Origin: Mesobacillus sp. AQ2
GTDB taxonomy: Bacteria; Bacillota; Bacilli; Bacillales; Cytobacillaceae
Direction of reading: 5' to 3'
Assembly (NCBI RefSeq): GCF_030122805.1
Contig: NZ_CP126080.1
Location: 439,001-503,000 of the forward strand
DNA: 64,000 nt
The notes beneath the pieces are model-generated. The model did no database searches. It saw only the letters and a program-made list of their open reading frames with translations, and had not been told where the DNA came from. How positions within the stretch are numbered: the first letter of the stretch is position 1; the number at the start of each line of letters is the position of its first letter. The position numbers and the translations under genes were made by a program. Shown here one piece after another: positions 16,671-25,504 of the stretch.

Positions 16671-17274
16671 CGGTTTTTGAGGTGCTCAGGTCGTGACCTC
16701 TTTTTGGCCGTGACTTCATCCATACAAAAAAATTTGTCAATAATTTCGCTAAAATGAGCACAGATAAATAACTCAAAAATAAGTGGACATAGTGGAGGTT
16801 TCCATACATTTTAAACAGCCCCAAACCGACCAACATTGGTTTGAATGCAAATGAGAGGATGACTGCAGTCAGGATTGCATAAAGATAATAGTTCTTTTTG
16901 TGGTTAATAGACCATTGATACACGAGCATAAAAGTTACAGGGATCAGACTTGAGTCGAGCGAGATTCCTGGTAAAACCGGGAGAACTGGAAAGGGATAAT
17001 TCCAGAACCCCATATTTCTTCCATAAAGATCTTCATATCCGAAGAAAACATGGACACTGTAACCATAGAAAGCGATTCTGAAGATCTTTGTCCGGTCGAT
17101 TTTAAAAAACAATAAGATAAGCGGGCCGATAAGGAATAGAACCATCAGCCAATATTCAACTGAAGCATAAAGGGTGTAATCGAGCCAATATTGGTTCAAG
17201 GCCTTTTGACCTTGTTTCCCCAGCTCGACGATCTTGTCAAACTCACTTATCCTCACTTTTTCCACTTGTATCAT
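16648..17274 (-). CDS. CBO0543 family membrane protein, long form
   Basis: The 208-residue protein has six or so hydrophobic segments and a soluble N-terminus of about 30 residues (EFDKIVELGKQGQKALNQYW). It contains GYEDLYGRNMGFWNYPFPVLP, the family's aromatic loop. The C-terminal tail is basic (MKSRPKRGHDLSTSKTERR) and overlaps the shared terminator. ATG 17274 lies at an unremarkable site (AAAACAGAACGG). Function is unknown. Family membership is inferred from its motif and from the neighbouring copies. Confidence 0.65.
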   Translation of the reverse strand: MIQVEKVRISEFDKIVELGKQGQKALNQYWLDYTLYASVEYWLMVLFLIGPLILLFFKIDRTKIFRIAFYGYSVHVFFGYEDLYGRNMGFWNYPFPVLPVLPGISLDSSLIPVTFMLVYQWSINHKKNYYLYAILTAVILSFAFKPMLVGLGLFKMYGNLHYVHLFLSYLSVLILAKLLTNFFVWMKSRPKRGHDLSTSKTERRPDST

Positions 17275-17380
17275 CCGTTCTGTTTTTTCTTAGATTACCG
17301 ATTTGGGGCTTGATATATGCATGATTGAGGGTTATAAGGGTATAATTAGGTATCTTGAATGAAACTGCGGAGGTGTAAGG

Positions 17381-17662
17381 ATGGCATTTGAATTTTCTGA
17401 AGAAGATGGCCGTTTTGTTGCGAAGGATGCAGATGGACTCGAGGTTGGGGAAGTGACGTTTACGAGGGATGGCGATGATTTTCTCGTGGTCAATCACACT
17501 GGTGTGGATCCAGATTACCGAGGTAAAGGCATAGCGGAGGAGCTGGTCCGCCATGTTGCTGAAAAAGCGAAGAATGAGGGCTTGAAGATTGATCCTGTTT
17601 GTTCTTATGCAAAAAAAGAGCTTGAGAGGAAGCCTGAATACAGCGGGGTATTAAAGGGTTGA
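17381..17662 (+). CDS. Small GNAT acetyltransferase (YjdJ-like)
   Basis: The 93-residue protein consists of the acetyl-CoA binding half of the GNAT fold only: EVGEVTFTRDGDDFLVVNHT, then VDPDYRGKGIAEELVRHVAE with the acetyl-CoA loop, and a conserved VCSYAKKELERKPEY end. This is the GCN5-related YjdJ/YidJ type (N-acetyltransferase DUF4442-like small form). ATG 17381 has GGAGGTGTAAGG just upstream. It is a single gene with its own terminator. Confidence 0.83.
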   Translation: MAFEFSEEDGRFVAKDADGLEVGEVTFTRDGDDFLVVNHTGVDPDYRGKGIAEELVRHVAEKAKNEGLKIDPVCSYAKKELERKPEYSGVLKG

Positions 17663-17690
17663 GTCTTTGGGATACCCCAAAGGCTTTTTT
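17662..17690 (+). terminator. Intrinsic terminator
   Basis: CTTTGGG pairs with CCCAAAG, followed by T6, immediately after the stop codon. Confidence 0.8.
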
Positions 17691-17734
17691 GTTGGAGACT
17701 TCTTTCTTGCACTTTGTGCTGTTGCGTGATAAAA

Positions 17735-17829
17735 TTATCTCGAATTCAAGATAATTTGTTTTTTCGAGATGAAAACAGGTTATAGTAAGGATAGATATTT
17801 TTTTGAAAATATATCTCGATTTCAAGATA
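17735..17829 (+). promoter_or_regulatory. Two MhqR-type operators
   Basis: TTATCTCGAATTCAAGATAA (17735-17754) and TATCTCGATTTCAAGATA (17812-17829) are near-perfect dyads. A further half-site TTCGAGAT lies at 17763-17770. They flank a likely -10 (TATAGT, 17781-17786), and the second overlaps the transcript start region. They match the TATCTCGAATTCGAGATA-type box I associate with the MarR-family quinone sensor MhqR of B. subtilis. The regulator gene itself is not in the window. Confidence 0.7.
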
Positions 17830-17842
17830 AAGGAGAGAGACC

Positions 17843-18826
17843 ATGAACGAATTAAGAGGAATACACCATGTAACAGCGATTACGAGCAGTGCTGAAAAAA
17901 ACTACGAGTTTTTCACCTATGTACTCGGAATGCGTCTTGTGAAAAAAACGGTCAATCAGGATGATATCCGTACGTATCATTTATTTTTTGCGGATGATAA
18001 AGGGTCTGCTGGCACGGATATGACATTCTTTGATTTCCCTGGGATTCCTAAAGGATCTCACGGAACTGATGAGATTTACAAAACCGGTTTCCGTGTGCCG
18101 ACAGATGCCGCGCTGGAATACTGGGTCAAACGCTTTGATAAATATGAAGTCAAACACACTGGCATCAAGGAGTTGTTCGGCAAGAAGACGATTTCATTCA
18201 TCGATTTTGACGATCAGCAGTATATGCTGGTATCCGATGAGCATAATGAAGGTGTAGCTTCGGGTACGCCATGGCAAAATGGACCTGTACCGCTGGAGTA
18301 CGCGATTACTGGTCTTGGACCGCTTCATGTCCGCATTTCACGTTTCGATTATTTTAAAGAGGTACTTGAAAAAGTGATGCATATGCGTGAAGTGGGAAAA
18401 GAGGGTTCCCTGCATCTGTTTGAAATGGGTGAAGGCGGGAACGGCGCGCAGGTCATTGTTGAAGACAATAAAGTGCTGCCTGCTGGCCGCCAGGGATTCG
18501 GAACTGTGCACCATGCGGCATTCCGTGTTGCTGACACATCGGTTCTTTATGAGTGGATCGATCATATGAAAGCTGCAGGATTCGGTACATCCGGTTATGT
18601 TGATCGGTTCTTCTTTGAATCATTGTACGCCCGTGTGGCACCGGGAATCCTGTTCGAATGGGCAACTGACGGACCGGGCTTCATGGGTGATGAGCCATAT
18701 GAAACCCTTGGTGAAAAGCTATCCCTTCCGCCGTTCCTTGAATCAAAGCGGGAGCAGATCGAGGATTTCGTGCGTCCGATTGATACTGTACGAAGCATGC
18801 GTAAAATCGAAAAAGAATACCTGTAA
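17843..18826 (+). CDS. Ring-cleaving dioxygenase (MhqO-like, VOC family)
   Basis: The 327-residue protein has two vicinal-oxygen-chelate halves. The first begins GIHHVTAITSSAEKNYEFFT and the second GFGTVHHAAFRVADTS near residue 213, each with metal-binding histidines. A glutamate near the C-terminus (GILFEWATDGPG) completes the metal site. It belongs to the MhqO/MhqA group that cleaves hydroquinones and catechols and is induced by quinone stress. ATG 17843 follows AAAGGAGAGAGACC. With two MhqR-type boxes upstream and a quinone-reductase-like gene downstream, the role in quinone detoxification is well supported. Confidence 0.87.
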   Translation: MNELRGIHHVTAITSSAEKNYEFFTYVLGMRLVKKTVNQDDIRTYHLFFADDKGSAGTDMTFFDFPGIPKGSHGTDEIYKTGFRVPTDAALEYWVKRFDKYEVKHTGIKELFGKKTISFIDFDDQQYMLVSDEHNEGVASGTPWQNGPVPLEYAITGLGPLHVRISRFDYFKEVLEKVMHMREVGKEGSLHLFEMGEGGNGAQVIVEDNKVLPAGRQGFGTVHHAAFRVADTSVLYEWIDHMKAAGFGTSGYVDRFFFESLYARVAPGILFEWATDGPGFMGDEPYETLGEKLSLPPFLESKREQIEDFVRPIDTVRSMRKIEKEYL

Positions 18827-18882
18827 GCCGAGTTTGCAGTTTGGACAAGTGTGGAATCATACTACTAAAGGAGGCAGATAAA

Positions 18883-19488
18883 ATGGTTAAATTGGCAGTT
18901 ATTTTTTACAGCATGGGTGGAACGAATGTGCAGCTATCCAAATGGGCTGCAGAAGGCGCGAAGGAAGCAGGAGCGGAAGTCAAAGTTTTTAAGGTGAAAG
19001 AATTGGCTCCTGAATCAGCTATCGAAGGCAATAAAGCATGGAAAGCGACAGTTGAGGCAACAAAGGATATCCCTGAAGTGACTCCGAATGATCTTGAATG
19101 GGCAGATGCCATCATTTTCAGTGTCCCTACACGTTTCGGGAACATGCCATCGCAAATGAAACAATTCCTTGATACGACAGGCGGTCTGTGGGCACAGGGC
19201 AAGCTGGTGAACAAAGTCGTCAGTGCGATGTCCTCTGCTCAGAATCCGCATGGCGGACAAGAAGCAACCATTCTGTCACTATACACAACTATGTACCATT
19301 GGGGCGCCATCGTCGCAGCTCCTGGCTATACCGATCCAGTCACTTTCGGAGCTGGCGGCAACCCATACGGCACTAGCGTAACAGTCGACCAGGACGGCAA
19401 TATGGTCGAGGATGTAGAAGCAGCGGTAAAACATCAGGCAAAACGCACTGTGACCGTTGCCGGCTGGGTAAAGAACGGGAATCAATAA
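18883..19488 (+). CDS. WrbA-like NAD(P)H:quinone oxidoreductase
   Basis: The 201-residue flavodoxin-fold protein has the FMN phosphate loop FYSMGGTNVQL at its start, PTRFGNMPSQMKQFLDTT near residue 82, and SAQNPHGGQEATILS near 122. These are typical of WrbA, which reduces quinones by two electrons. ATG 18883 follows AAAGGAGGCAGATAA; the frame opens earlier (18841) without a site. It lies 56 bases after the dioxygenase gene with no terminator, so both probably share the MhqR-type promoter. It ends at a strong terminator. Confidence 0.87.
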   Translation: MVKLAVIFYSMGGTNVQLSKWAAEGAKEAGAEVKVFKVKELAPESAIEGNKAWKATVEATKDIPEVTPNDLEWADAIIFSVPTRFGNMPSQMKQFLDTTGGLWAQGKLVNKVVSAMSSAQNPHGGQEATILSLYTTMYHWGAIVAAPGYTDPVTFGAGGNPYGTSVTVDQDGNMVEDVEAAVKHQAKRTVTVAGWVKNGNQ

Positions 19489-19499
19489 GCAATGGCAAA

Positions 19500-19530
19500 A
19501 GTCTAATTCCTTGGGGAATTAGGCTTTTTT
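19500..19530 (+). terminator. Intrinsic terminator
   Basis: GTCTAATTCC and GGAATTAGGC form a 9-10-bp stem around TTGG, followed by T6. Confidence 0.85.
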
Positions 19531-19812
19531 CATTGAGGTCCATTTTAATCTCCGGGAATATCTTCTAAATCAGGCCTAATAAACACCCAGGCTCCCCATG
19601 CAGGCTGGCAATAACCGCTGCGGCAACGGAAAGGCGAAGCTGACTTTCCCTGCAGTTTGATAAGCTGCTATATCATTATCACTCCCTAGATGATGGTAAA
19701 ATGTATATATGGATTCTGCTGGTTATATATTCCTTTCTGCCGAAACACCGCTTTCCTTTTTCAGGCGAGGGTATATTAAAGCTAAACAGTACGAACAAAG
19801 GGAGGTAATCCA
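19531..19812. other. Gene-free interval before selO
   Basis: No supported gene is visible. It contains a GC-rich patch around 19590-19665 with weak self-complementarity (TGCAGG with CCTGCA) and an AT-rich stretch with TATATT near 19774 that may be the selO -10 element. The selO ribosome binding site (AAAGGGAGG) is at its end. Confidence 0.4.
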
Positions 19813-21273
19813 ATGACTGACAACCATGCTGGCTGGAAAATGGATAATAGCTATTCGCGGCTGCCGAACATATTTTATAGTCTGCAAACACCGACTCCAG
19901 TGAAAGCACCTGAGGTAGTGATTTTTAATGAGTCACTTGCGGAAGAACTGGGTTTGAACAGCGAGGCACTTCAAGGTGACGAAGGGGCTGCAATCTTTGG
20001 CGGGAACGAGATTCCACAAGGAGGAACTCCCCTTTCCCAGGCATATGCGGGACACCAGTTTGGACATTTTACGATGCTGGGGGATGGCCGGGCTGTCCTG
20101 CTTGGTGAGCAAATCACCCCTGACGGCGACAGGTTTGACATCCAGCTGAAGGGTTCAGGCCGGACTCCGTATTCACGAGGCGGCGATGGCCGTGCAGGAC
20201 TTGGGCCGATGCTGCGCGAGTTTATCATTTGTGAAGCGATGACGGGCTTAGGGATCCCAACAACAAGAAGCCTCGCTGTGGCTGTGACGGGAGAGGAAAT
20301 CATCCGGGAAACGATGCAGACCGGAGCAGTTTTGACACGCGTGGCAGCGAGCCATCTGAGAGTAGGAACATTCCAATTTGCTGCCAACTGGGGGAAGAAG
20401 GAAGACCTCCGGGAGCTGGCTGATTATGCAATCAAACGCCATTATCTTGAACTCGAAGGGGAGGGTAACCGATACCTCTTATTCTTGAAAAAAGTGATCA
20501 AGAAACAGGCAGCCCTGATCGCGAAGTGGCAGCATGTCGGCTTTATCCACGGTGTCATGAACACGGATAACATGACAATTAGCGGTGAGACGATTGATTA
20601 CGGTCCTTGTGCTTTTATGGATACCTACGACCCGGCAACTGTATTCAGCTCGATTGATCGGGAGGGACGGTATGCCTATGGAAATCAGCCGTATATTGGC
20701 GGCTGGAATCTTTCTCGATTTGCCGAGGCTTTATTGCCATTGTTACATGAGGATGAAGATGAAGCGGTAAAACTGGCCGAGGAAGCCCTCTCTGAATATC
20801 CGGGGAGTTTTGAAACAGAGTTCCTGTTGGGTATGAGGCTGAAGCTTGGGCTTTTTACTGAGGAAAAAGAAGACAAAGAACTAATTTCCGAACTCCTTAA
20901 TCTCATGAATAAGTCAGAAGCCGACTTTACGAATACGTTCAAAGCCCTGACCTTCGGAAAGCTTGAAGGATCCGAGTTATTTAAGGGTGACGAATTTAAT
21001 CAGTGGCATGAAAAATGGCAAGAAAGGCTTGGGCGCCAGGAAGAATCAAAGGAAGATGTCCATGAACTGATGCGCAATAACAATCCAGCAGTCATTCCGC
21101 GCAACCACAGGGTAGAGGAAGCACTGAATGCCGCGGTAAAAGGTGACATGAGCGTCATGCTGAAATTGCTTGAAATCCTGGCAAACCCATACGAACATTC
21201 ACCTGAGCAGGCCGAATTCTGCCAGCCCGCACCGCCAACAGCTAAGCCATATCGGACGTTTTGCGGAACATGA
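19813..21273 (+). CDS. selO: Protein adenylyltransferase SelO (YdiU)
   Basis: The 486-residue pseudokinase-fold enzyme transfers AMP from ATP to hydroxyl side chains of proteins. The nucleotide-binding lysine lies in [20 protein letters not shown] near residues 110-129, and the metal-binding residues in [19 protein letters not shown] near 241-259. It contains [13 protein letters not shown], another family hallmark. Length matches E. coli YdiU (478). The C-terminus is TFCGT with a single cysteine. ATG 19813 follows AAAGGGAGGTAATCCA. It stands alone, and repeat array 2 begins 30 bases after the stop. Confidence 0.92.
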   Translation: MTDNHAGWKMDNSYSRLPNIFYSLQTPTPVKAPEVVIFNESLAEELGLNSEALQGDEGAAIFGGNEIPQGGTPLSQAYAGHQFGHFTMLGDGRAVLLGEQITPDGDRFDIQLKGSGRTPYSRGGDGRAGLGPMLREFIICEAMTGLGIPTTRSLAVAVTGEEIIRETMQTGAVLTRVAASHLRVGTFQFAANWGKKEDLRELADYAIKRHYLELEGEGNRYLLFLKKVIKKQAALIAKWQHVGFIHGVMNTDNMTISGETIDYGPCAFMDTYDPATVFSSIDREGRYAYGNQPYIGGWNLSRFAEALLPLLHEDEDEAVKLAEEALSEYPGSFETEFLLGMRLKLGLFTEEKEDKELISELLNLMNKSEADFTNTFKALTFGKLEGSELFKGDEFNQWHEKWQERLGRQEESKEDVHELMRNNNPAVIPRNHRVEEALNAAVKGDMSVMLKLLEILANPYEHSPEQAEFCQPAPPTAKPYRTFCGT

Positions 21274-21303
21274 ATTGGGTTGATGTGCTTTTGCTTTAAG
21301 GCT

Positions 21304-21558
21304 ATGACGGACAGAAACACGAGGAAATCGTGGGAAAATGTCCGTCATCAAGGCTATGACGGACAGAAACACGAGGGAATCGAGAAAAAGTGTCCGTCAT
21401 CAAGGCGATGATGGACAGAAACAAGATGAAATCGAGAAAAAGTGTCCGTCATCAAGGCTATGACGGACAGAAACACGAGGGAATCGAGAAAAAGTGTCCG
21501 TCATCAAGGTGATGATGGACAGAAACATGAGTGAATCGAGAAAAAATGTCCGTCATCG
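21304..21558 (+). repeat. 52-bp tandem array 2 (TGTCCGTCAT family, 5 units)
   Basis: Right arms ATGACGGACA (or ATGATGGACA) start at 21304, 21356, 21408, 21460 and 21512, spaced 52 bases exactly. Each is paired with TGTCCGTCAT about 35 bases on, a 10-base perfect inverted repeat in three units. The array begins with a right arm and ends with a left arm. The interior is purine-rich (GAATCGAGAAAAAG). It lies between selO and the convergent MMPL gene and before their terminator. It shares period and layout, but not sequence, with array 1. Confidence 0.95.
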
Positions 21559-21589
21559 GTATCGAAAAACGAACACACCTCTGGTCATG

Positions 21590-21630
21590 AAAAAAGGCAG
21601 TCCCATATTAAAACGGGACGGCCTTTTCTT
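21590..21630 (+). terminator. Bidirectional terminator
   Basis: AAAAAGGCAGTCCC and GGGACGGCCTTTT form a stem with one mismatch and T-rich flanks between convergent selO and the MMPL gene. Array 2 lies inside the selO transcript unless another terminator acts earlier. Confidence 0.7.
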
Positions 21631-23752
21631 ATCTTTCCTGCACTGCAGCTGTTTTCTGTTCTTTTTCAAAGAATAGGATCAGAGCCGGCAGCAGCATGCC
21701 GCGTACCAGGAAGGTGTCGAGCAGGATGCCGACGGCGACGATGAAGCCGAATACGAACAAGTCGGCGATTGGCATTGTCGTAAGGGCTGCGAAGGTTGCG
21801 GCCAGGATGACACCGGCTGATGAGATCACGCCGCCGGTATTGCGGATCGCGATTTCCAGGGCATCCTTCACTCTGTGTGTTTTTCGCTCTTCCATGAATC
21901 GGGAGGCAAGGATGATATTATAGTCGATTCCCAGTGCCACCAGGAAGATGAAGGCATAGACAGGGACGCGGGAGCTTAATGCGTCGAAGCCGAATAGGAC
22001 GTCGACGAGGAAGATTCCCAGTCCCAGCGCTGATAAATAGGACAGCAGAATAGTCCCCATCATGTAGATGGACATCTTCAGTGATCGAGTGAGAGCGAAT
22101 AATAAAGCCAAAATCAAAATGGTTTCAAGGAGTACGATTTTTACGATATCTCTGTTATTGATTTCGCGTTCGTCCAGAAGCTTTGCTGTGACTCCGCTAT
22201 AATAAGCTTCGCCGTCAATCGAAAGATCCTTCAATAACCCAGGCGTTTCTTCGCGCAGTTTCCCGATGAAATCAATAGCTTCTATGGAATATGGATTCAT
22301 CGATAAAGCAACGCTGAGCTTCAGGGCCTTCTGATCTTCGGATTGTGCAGAAACCCGGACGGACGCAATTTCATCATATTTTTGCCATTGTTCGATGATG
22401 GCATTTGTATCTTCCTCTGTAAAAGCGTCATCACTTTCAACAAGCATGGTTGTTGGTGCCAGTTCCCCTTTATCGTACCGGGCCTCGACGATTTCATACC
22501 CGACTCGTGACGGCAGGTCTTCAGGGAATTTTTTTACCGTATCGAATTCAAAGTCGAGGTTGAGGACATTGAATGCGGTGATAACCAGGAAAACAGCGAC
22601 GAGTCCGCCCGAGATGACAGGCTTGTTGACAACGAATCTGGCGACCGGCCCCCAGATCCCATGCTTTACTTCGGTTTCCTGACCGTATTTTGGAACCTTC
22701 GGCCAGAATGCTTTGCGTCCGAATAACGTGAACAGCGCCGGCAGCAGCGTGACCGATGCAATTATGATGAAGAACATGGCCGTCCCGAAAACGGGTGCGA
22801 AATTCAGGTAATCACGGAAATCGGCAAAGAACAGGATAAGCATGGCAGCGAGAACAGTGCCACCTGCAAAGAACACAGGCTCGCCAGTTGCACGCATCGC
22901 ATATTTCATTGCTTCATATTTGCTTTCATATTTGTTCAGCTCCTCGCGATAGCGGGAGAAAACAAACAAGGAATAGTCAATGACCGCTGCAAAAAGCAGG
23001 ATACTCATGATCGAAGAAGTCTGGCTGCTGACCTCCAGGCCACCTGCACCCATGAGCGCTACAGTTTGGTTCACGACCTGATAGACGATGACCGTCGCAA
23101 GCAGCGGGATGATCGCGAGCAGGGGTGAGCGGTAAATGACAATCAGCAAAATCAAAATGATAAGGACTGTTGCGATCAGCAGGACAAAGTCAGCTTGTTC
23201 AAACAGCTTGACGGTATCTCCGGCAATCCCGGCTGGTCCTGTAATATAAAACTCGGTGCTTTCAAGATTTTTAGCAATCTTATTGCCGGTTTCGAGTGTC
23301 TTGTCGTTGATCTCGGAATACTCGCTGTTTCCGAGTCCCTTTTCCAGCTCCATCGGGACGATGATCGTCGACCCATCCTCAGAGATGAAACCGCCCAATG
23401 CCTGAGGCGGGAGCGCGCTGATATTGACAATATTGTCGATTCCATCAATATCTTCAGCGATGATTCCGTTCAATATTTCTTTGACTTCATCCAGGTTGAT
23501 GTCACCATTTTTATTATGAAAAACCAGGATTCCCGGCGTTCCCTGTTCGTTCGGGAAAAGTTTTTCCGTCTTTTTCTCGGCAATCATCGATTTTGCTTCA
23601 TCAGGAAGCGATTGAAAGTTGGTCGTTTTGTACTCGCTAAGCATCGGACCAGCACTTAAGCCGACCATCAGGACAAGCCAGGCGATAAGTGTGATCCACA
23701 TGCCGCGCTTTGTTGAGACCCAATCGGTAATTGGATGTAAAAGTTTTTTCAC
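21629..23752 (-). CDS. MMPL/RND family transporter
   Basis: The 707-residue membrane protein has the symmetrical MMPL layout. A helix near residue 20 is followed by a large extracytoplasmic loop, then a five- to six-helix bundle (about 180-350). A second loop and second bundle (about 530-700) follow. The proton-relay region IDYSLFVFSRYREELNK and its repeat GIDYNIILASRFMEERKT are present. Such proteins export lipids, drugs or hydrophobic compounds. GTG 23752 follows GGGAGGATTATTT. It lies about 90 bases downstream of the CarH/LitR-like regulator on the same strand and may be co-transcribed with it. Confidence 0.87.
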   Translation of the reverse strand: MKKLLHPITDWVSTKRGMWITLIAWLVLMVGLSAGPMLSEYKTTNFQSLPDEAKSMIAEKKTEKLFPNEQGTPGILVFHNKNGDINLDEVKEILNGIIAEDIDGIDNIVNISALPPQALGGFISEDGSTIIVPMELEKGLGNSEYSEINDKTLETGNKIAKNLESTEFYITGPAGIAGDTVKLFEQADFVLLIATVLIILILLIVIYRSPLLAIIPLLATVIVYQVVNQTVALMGAGGLEVSSQTSSIMSILLFAAVIDYSLFVFSRYREELNKYESKYEAMKYAMRATGEPVFFAGGTVLAAMLILFFADFRDYLNFAPVFGTAMFFIIIASVTLLPALFTLFGRKAFWPKVPKYGQETEVKHGIWGPVARFVVNKPVISGGLVAVFLVITAFNVLNLDFEFDTVKKFPEDLPSRVGYEIVEARYDKGELAPTTMLVESDDAFTEEDTNAIIEQWQKYDEIASVRVSAQSEDQKALKLSVALSMNPYSIEAIDFIGKLREETPGLLKDLSIDGEAYYSGVTAKLLDEREINNRDIVKIVLLETILILALLFALTRSLKMSIYMMGTILLSYLSALGLGIFLVDVLFGFDALSSRVPVYAFIFLVALGIDYNIILASRFMEERKTHRVKDALEIAIRNTGGVISSAGVILAATFAALTTMPIADLFVFGFIVAVGILLDTFLVRGMLLPALILFFEKEQKTAAVQER

Positions 23753-23840
23753 AAATAATCCTCCCTCATAATACTACAGTTCAAGCTTATCATTTCGCTT
23801 TTCTATAGTGTCAGCTTGTCTAAGGCATTTTTGTTAAACA

Positions 23841-24713
23841 TCATCGCATATATGAGGCATACCATTCATCCCAATCAGAACCGAGCGAGTAGGTGACCGA
23901 TTTGGATTCAAGCTTCGGACAGTCTTTGATGCAGCTTCCTCCAACGATGAATTTCAGGGATGGATCCATTTTGAGACTAGAGCGAATCCAATCCTCCACC
24001 TTGGCAATCGGAGCAGGGTTGGTCATCGAGATGGCCACAATGCTGATGTCCTTCATTTTTATCAAACCCGCCAATCCCTCAAGAGGGGTGTTAGGGCCTA
24101 AATAGATGACGTCATGGCCTTTCTTTTTCAAGAATAAGCTGAAGACCATCAGTCCGATTTGGTGGTGTTCCCCCTCTGGACAAAAGGCCAGTACTTTTGG
24201 GAGTGCGGGGTGAACAGGGAGGACCCGCAAAAATTGGCTGCAGCGGTTAAGGATGAACTGCGAAGCAAAATGCTCCTGGGCGACACTGATAACGTCCTTC
24301 TCCCACTCATCCCCGACCTTATACAAAACCTGAACCAGGATAAAATGGAAGACCTCTTCAAAGTCATATAAAGAAAAAGCGAGATCCGTAAGCTGATTCG
24401 CTTTCTGGGAATCTAGATTGACCAGGGCATTGTAGAGCTCATCTTTCAACTCGCTGAATTTACTATTTTCAGATGGAGGTGTGGCAGGTGCTGGCGCAGA
24501 TTCCTGTAAAAGCCGGACTGCATCACTGATTTTCATGTCTTTTTCATGCACCTGTTTCTTGATCCATTTGAGTGTTTCAACATCTTTTTCGCTATATAAC
24601 CGGTGGCCGCCCTCCGTCCTTTTAGGCGTAACGACATTGTAGCGGTTTTCCCAAGCCCTGATTGTGACCGCAGGAATATCCAATCGTTCAGAAACCTGTT
24701 TAATGCTATACAA
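23841..24713 (-). CDS. MerR family regulator with B12-binding domain (CarH/LitR-like)
   Basis: The protein is about 290 residues. An N-terminal MerR helix-turn-helix (YSIKQVSERLDIPAVTIRAW, ENRYNVVTPKRT) is followed by a four-helix light-sensing bundle and a C-terminal cobalamin-binding Rossmann domain. The diagnostic W-x9-EH motif is intact (WEKDVISVAQEH), as is the B12 motif E-x-H-x-x-G (EHHQIG). These mark AdoCbl-dependent photoreceptors, which bind DNA in the dark and release it in light. The frame opens at GTG 24728, but TTG 24713 has GGAGGTGA at good spacing and matches the usual N-terminus. Candidate operators lie just upstream. Confidence 0.87.
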   Translation of the reverse strand: MYSIKQVSERLDIPAVTIRAWENRYNVVTPKRTEGGHRLYSEKDVETLKWIKKQVHEKDMKISDAVRLLQESAPAPATPPSENSKFSELKDELYNALVNLDSQKANQLTDLAFSLYDFEEVFHFILVQVLYKVGDEWEKDVISVAQEHFASQFILNRCSQFLRVLPVHPALPKVLAFCPEGEHHQIGLMVFSLFLKKKGHDVIYLGPNTPLEGLAGLIKMKDISIVAISMTNPAPIAKVEDWIRSSLKMDPSLKFIVGGSCIKDCPKLESKSVTYSLGSDWDEWYASYMR

Positions 24714-24745
24714 ACTATTCACCTCCACTCCTCATTATAGATAAG

Positions 24746-24870
24746 TTATACAAAAATTACACAGACAAAATGTTGTTAAATCAACTTTCTGAAAATATTA
24801 TCTAAAATGTTTGCATTATTTGTATAGGTTTTGTATAATTAATTTTGAAAGGTTATACAAAAATTATACA
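24746..24870 (+). promoter_or_regulatory. Divergent control region with repeated TTATACAAAAATTAyACA sites
   Basis: The 18-base motif TTATACAAAAATTAyACA occurs at 24746-24763 and again at 24853-24870. Inverted half-sites TTTGTATA lie at 24819-24826 and TTTTGTATAA at 24829-24838. A consensus promoter for the rightward gene (TTGCAT 24811-24816, 17 bases, TATAAT 24834-24839) is embedded in these half-sites. The repeats are the best candidates for binding of the adjacent CarH/LitR-like regulator. Confidence 0.6.
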
Positions 24871-24885
24871 TTAGGCGGTGTTATC

Positions 24886-25083
24886 TTGAAAACTTTAAAT
24901 CTGTTATCATTAGTATTGCTTATTGTCGGCGGTCTAAATTGGCTTTTAGTTGGATTATTTGAATGGGACCTAGTCGGAGGAATCTTCGGCGGCATGGACA
25001 GCCCAATCGCAAAGGTAGTCTACATTCTTGTAGGTCTCGCAGCTATCTACAGCATCACGCTTTTATCAAAAGTGAATAAATAA
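24886..25083 (+). CDS. DUF378 family small membrane protein (YuzA-like)
   Basis: The 65-residue protein has two membrane helices (LLSLVLLIVGGLNWLLVGLF and KVVYILVGLAAIYSITLL), the DUF378 pattern including GGLNWLLVG. Function is unknown. The frame is open from 24811, but TTG 24886 follows AGGCGGTG and gives the family's usual N-terminus. It is transcribed divergently from the CarH/LitR-like regulator from a promoter that overlaps its candidate operators, so light- or B12-dependent control is possible. Confidence 0.8.
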   Translation: MKTLNLLSLVLLIVGGLNWLLVGLFEWDLVGGIFGGMDSPIAKVVYILVGLAAIYSITLLSKVNK

Positions 25084-25092
25084 TCAGATGGA

Positions 25093-25119
25093 AGGGCGTA
25101 CAATGCTGTACGCCTTTTT
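25093..25119 (+). terminator. Intrinsic terminator
   Basis: GGGCGTACA pairs with TGTACGCC around ATGC, followed by T5. Confidence 0.85.
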
Positions 25120-25184
25120 GTGTGCCCAAAAGCTTGGAGAATGCTATCCTATAGGAAGAAAACGTCAAAGCAGGGGGAATGGAA

Positions 25185-25361
25185 ATGGATAAAAGAGAAA
25201 TTGAATACAAAATCGTCGAACTAAAGGATGAGTACCTGCAGCTCCAGCATAATCTCGAGAAATTGGAATCCGTAAAAGGCAATCTCCATCCGCTGGAAAA
25301 GCGTCTTGCCGCGATTGAAGAGGAATTAAGCACATTGAATACTATGCTTCGTGAGATGTAG
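25185..25361 (+). CDS. Small coiled-coil protein (SE1832-like)
   Basis: The 58-residue protein is wholly helical with heptad-like leucines (IVELKDEYLQLQHNLEKLES, LEKRLAAIEEELSTLNTML). It resembles the short SE1832 family of staphylococci and bacilli, of unknown function. Two in-frame ATGs exist; the second (25185) has AGGGGGAATGG at proper spacing, while the first (25179) lies too close to the site. It is a single gene ended by a small terminator. Confidence 0.7.
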   Translation: MDKREIEYKIVELKDEYLQLQHNLEKLESVKGNLHPLEKRLAAIEEELSTLNTMLREM

Positions 25362-25368
25362 AACGACA

Positions 25369-25392
25369 GCCTAATATTTGATTAGGTTTCTT
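25369..25392 (+). terminator. Short terminator
   Basis: CCTAAT and ATTAGG form a 6-bp stem followed by TTTCTTTC. Confidence 0.6.
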
Positions 25393-25407
25393 TCTCGGGA
25401 TATAAAA

Positions 25408-25440
25408 GGCATGAGTCCAATTGGATATGGGACTCATGCC
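25408..25440. other. Perfect hairpin without T-tract
   Basis: GGCATGAGTCC and GGACTCATGCC form an 11-bp perfect stem with an 11-base loop. It lacks a run of T on either side, so it may act as a processing barrier between convergent transcripts. Confidence 0.5.
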
Positions 25441-25504
25441 TGGTTATTTTGCAAAACCACAGGGTTGATTAAACCCATTTTTCCCATCGGCCACAGCGTT
25501 AGGC

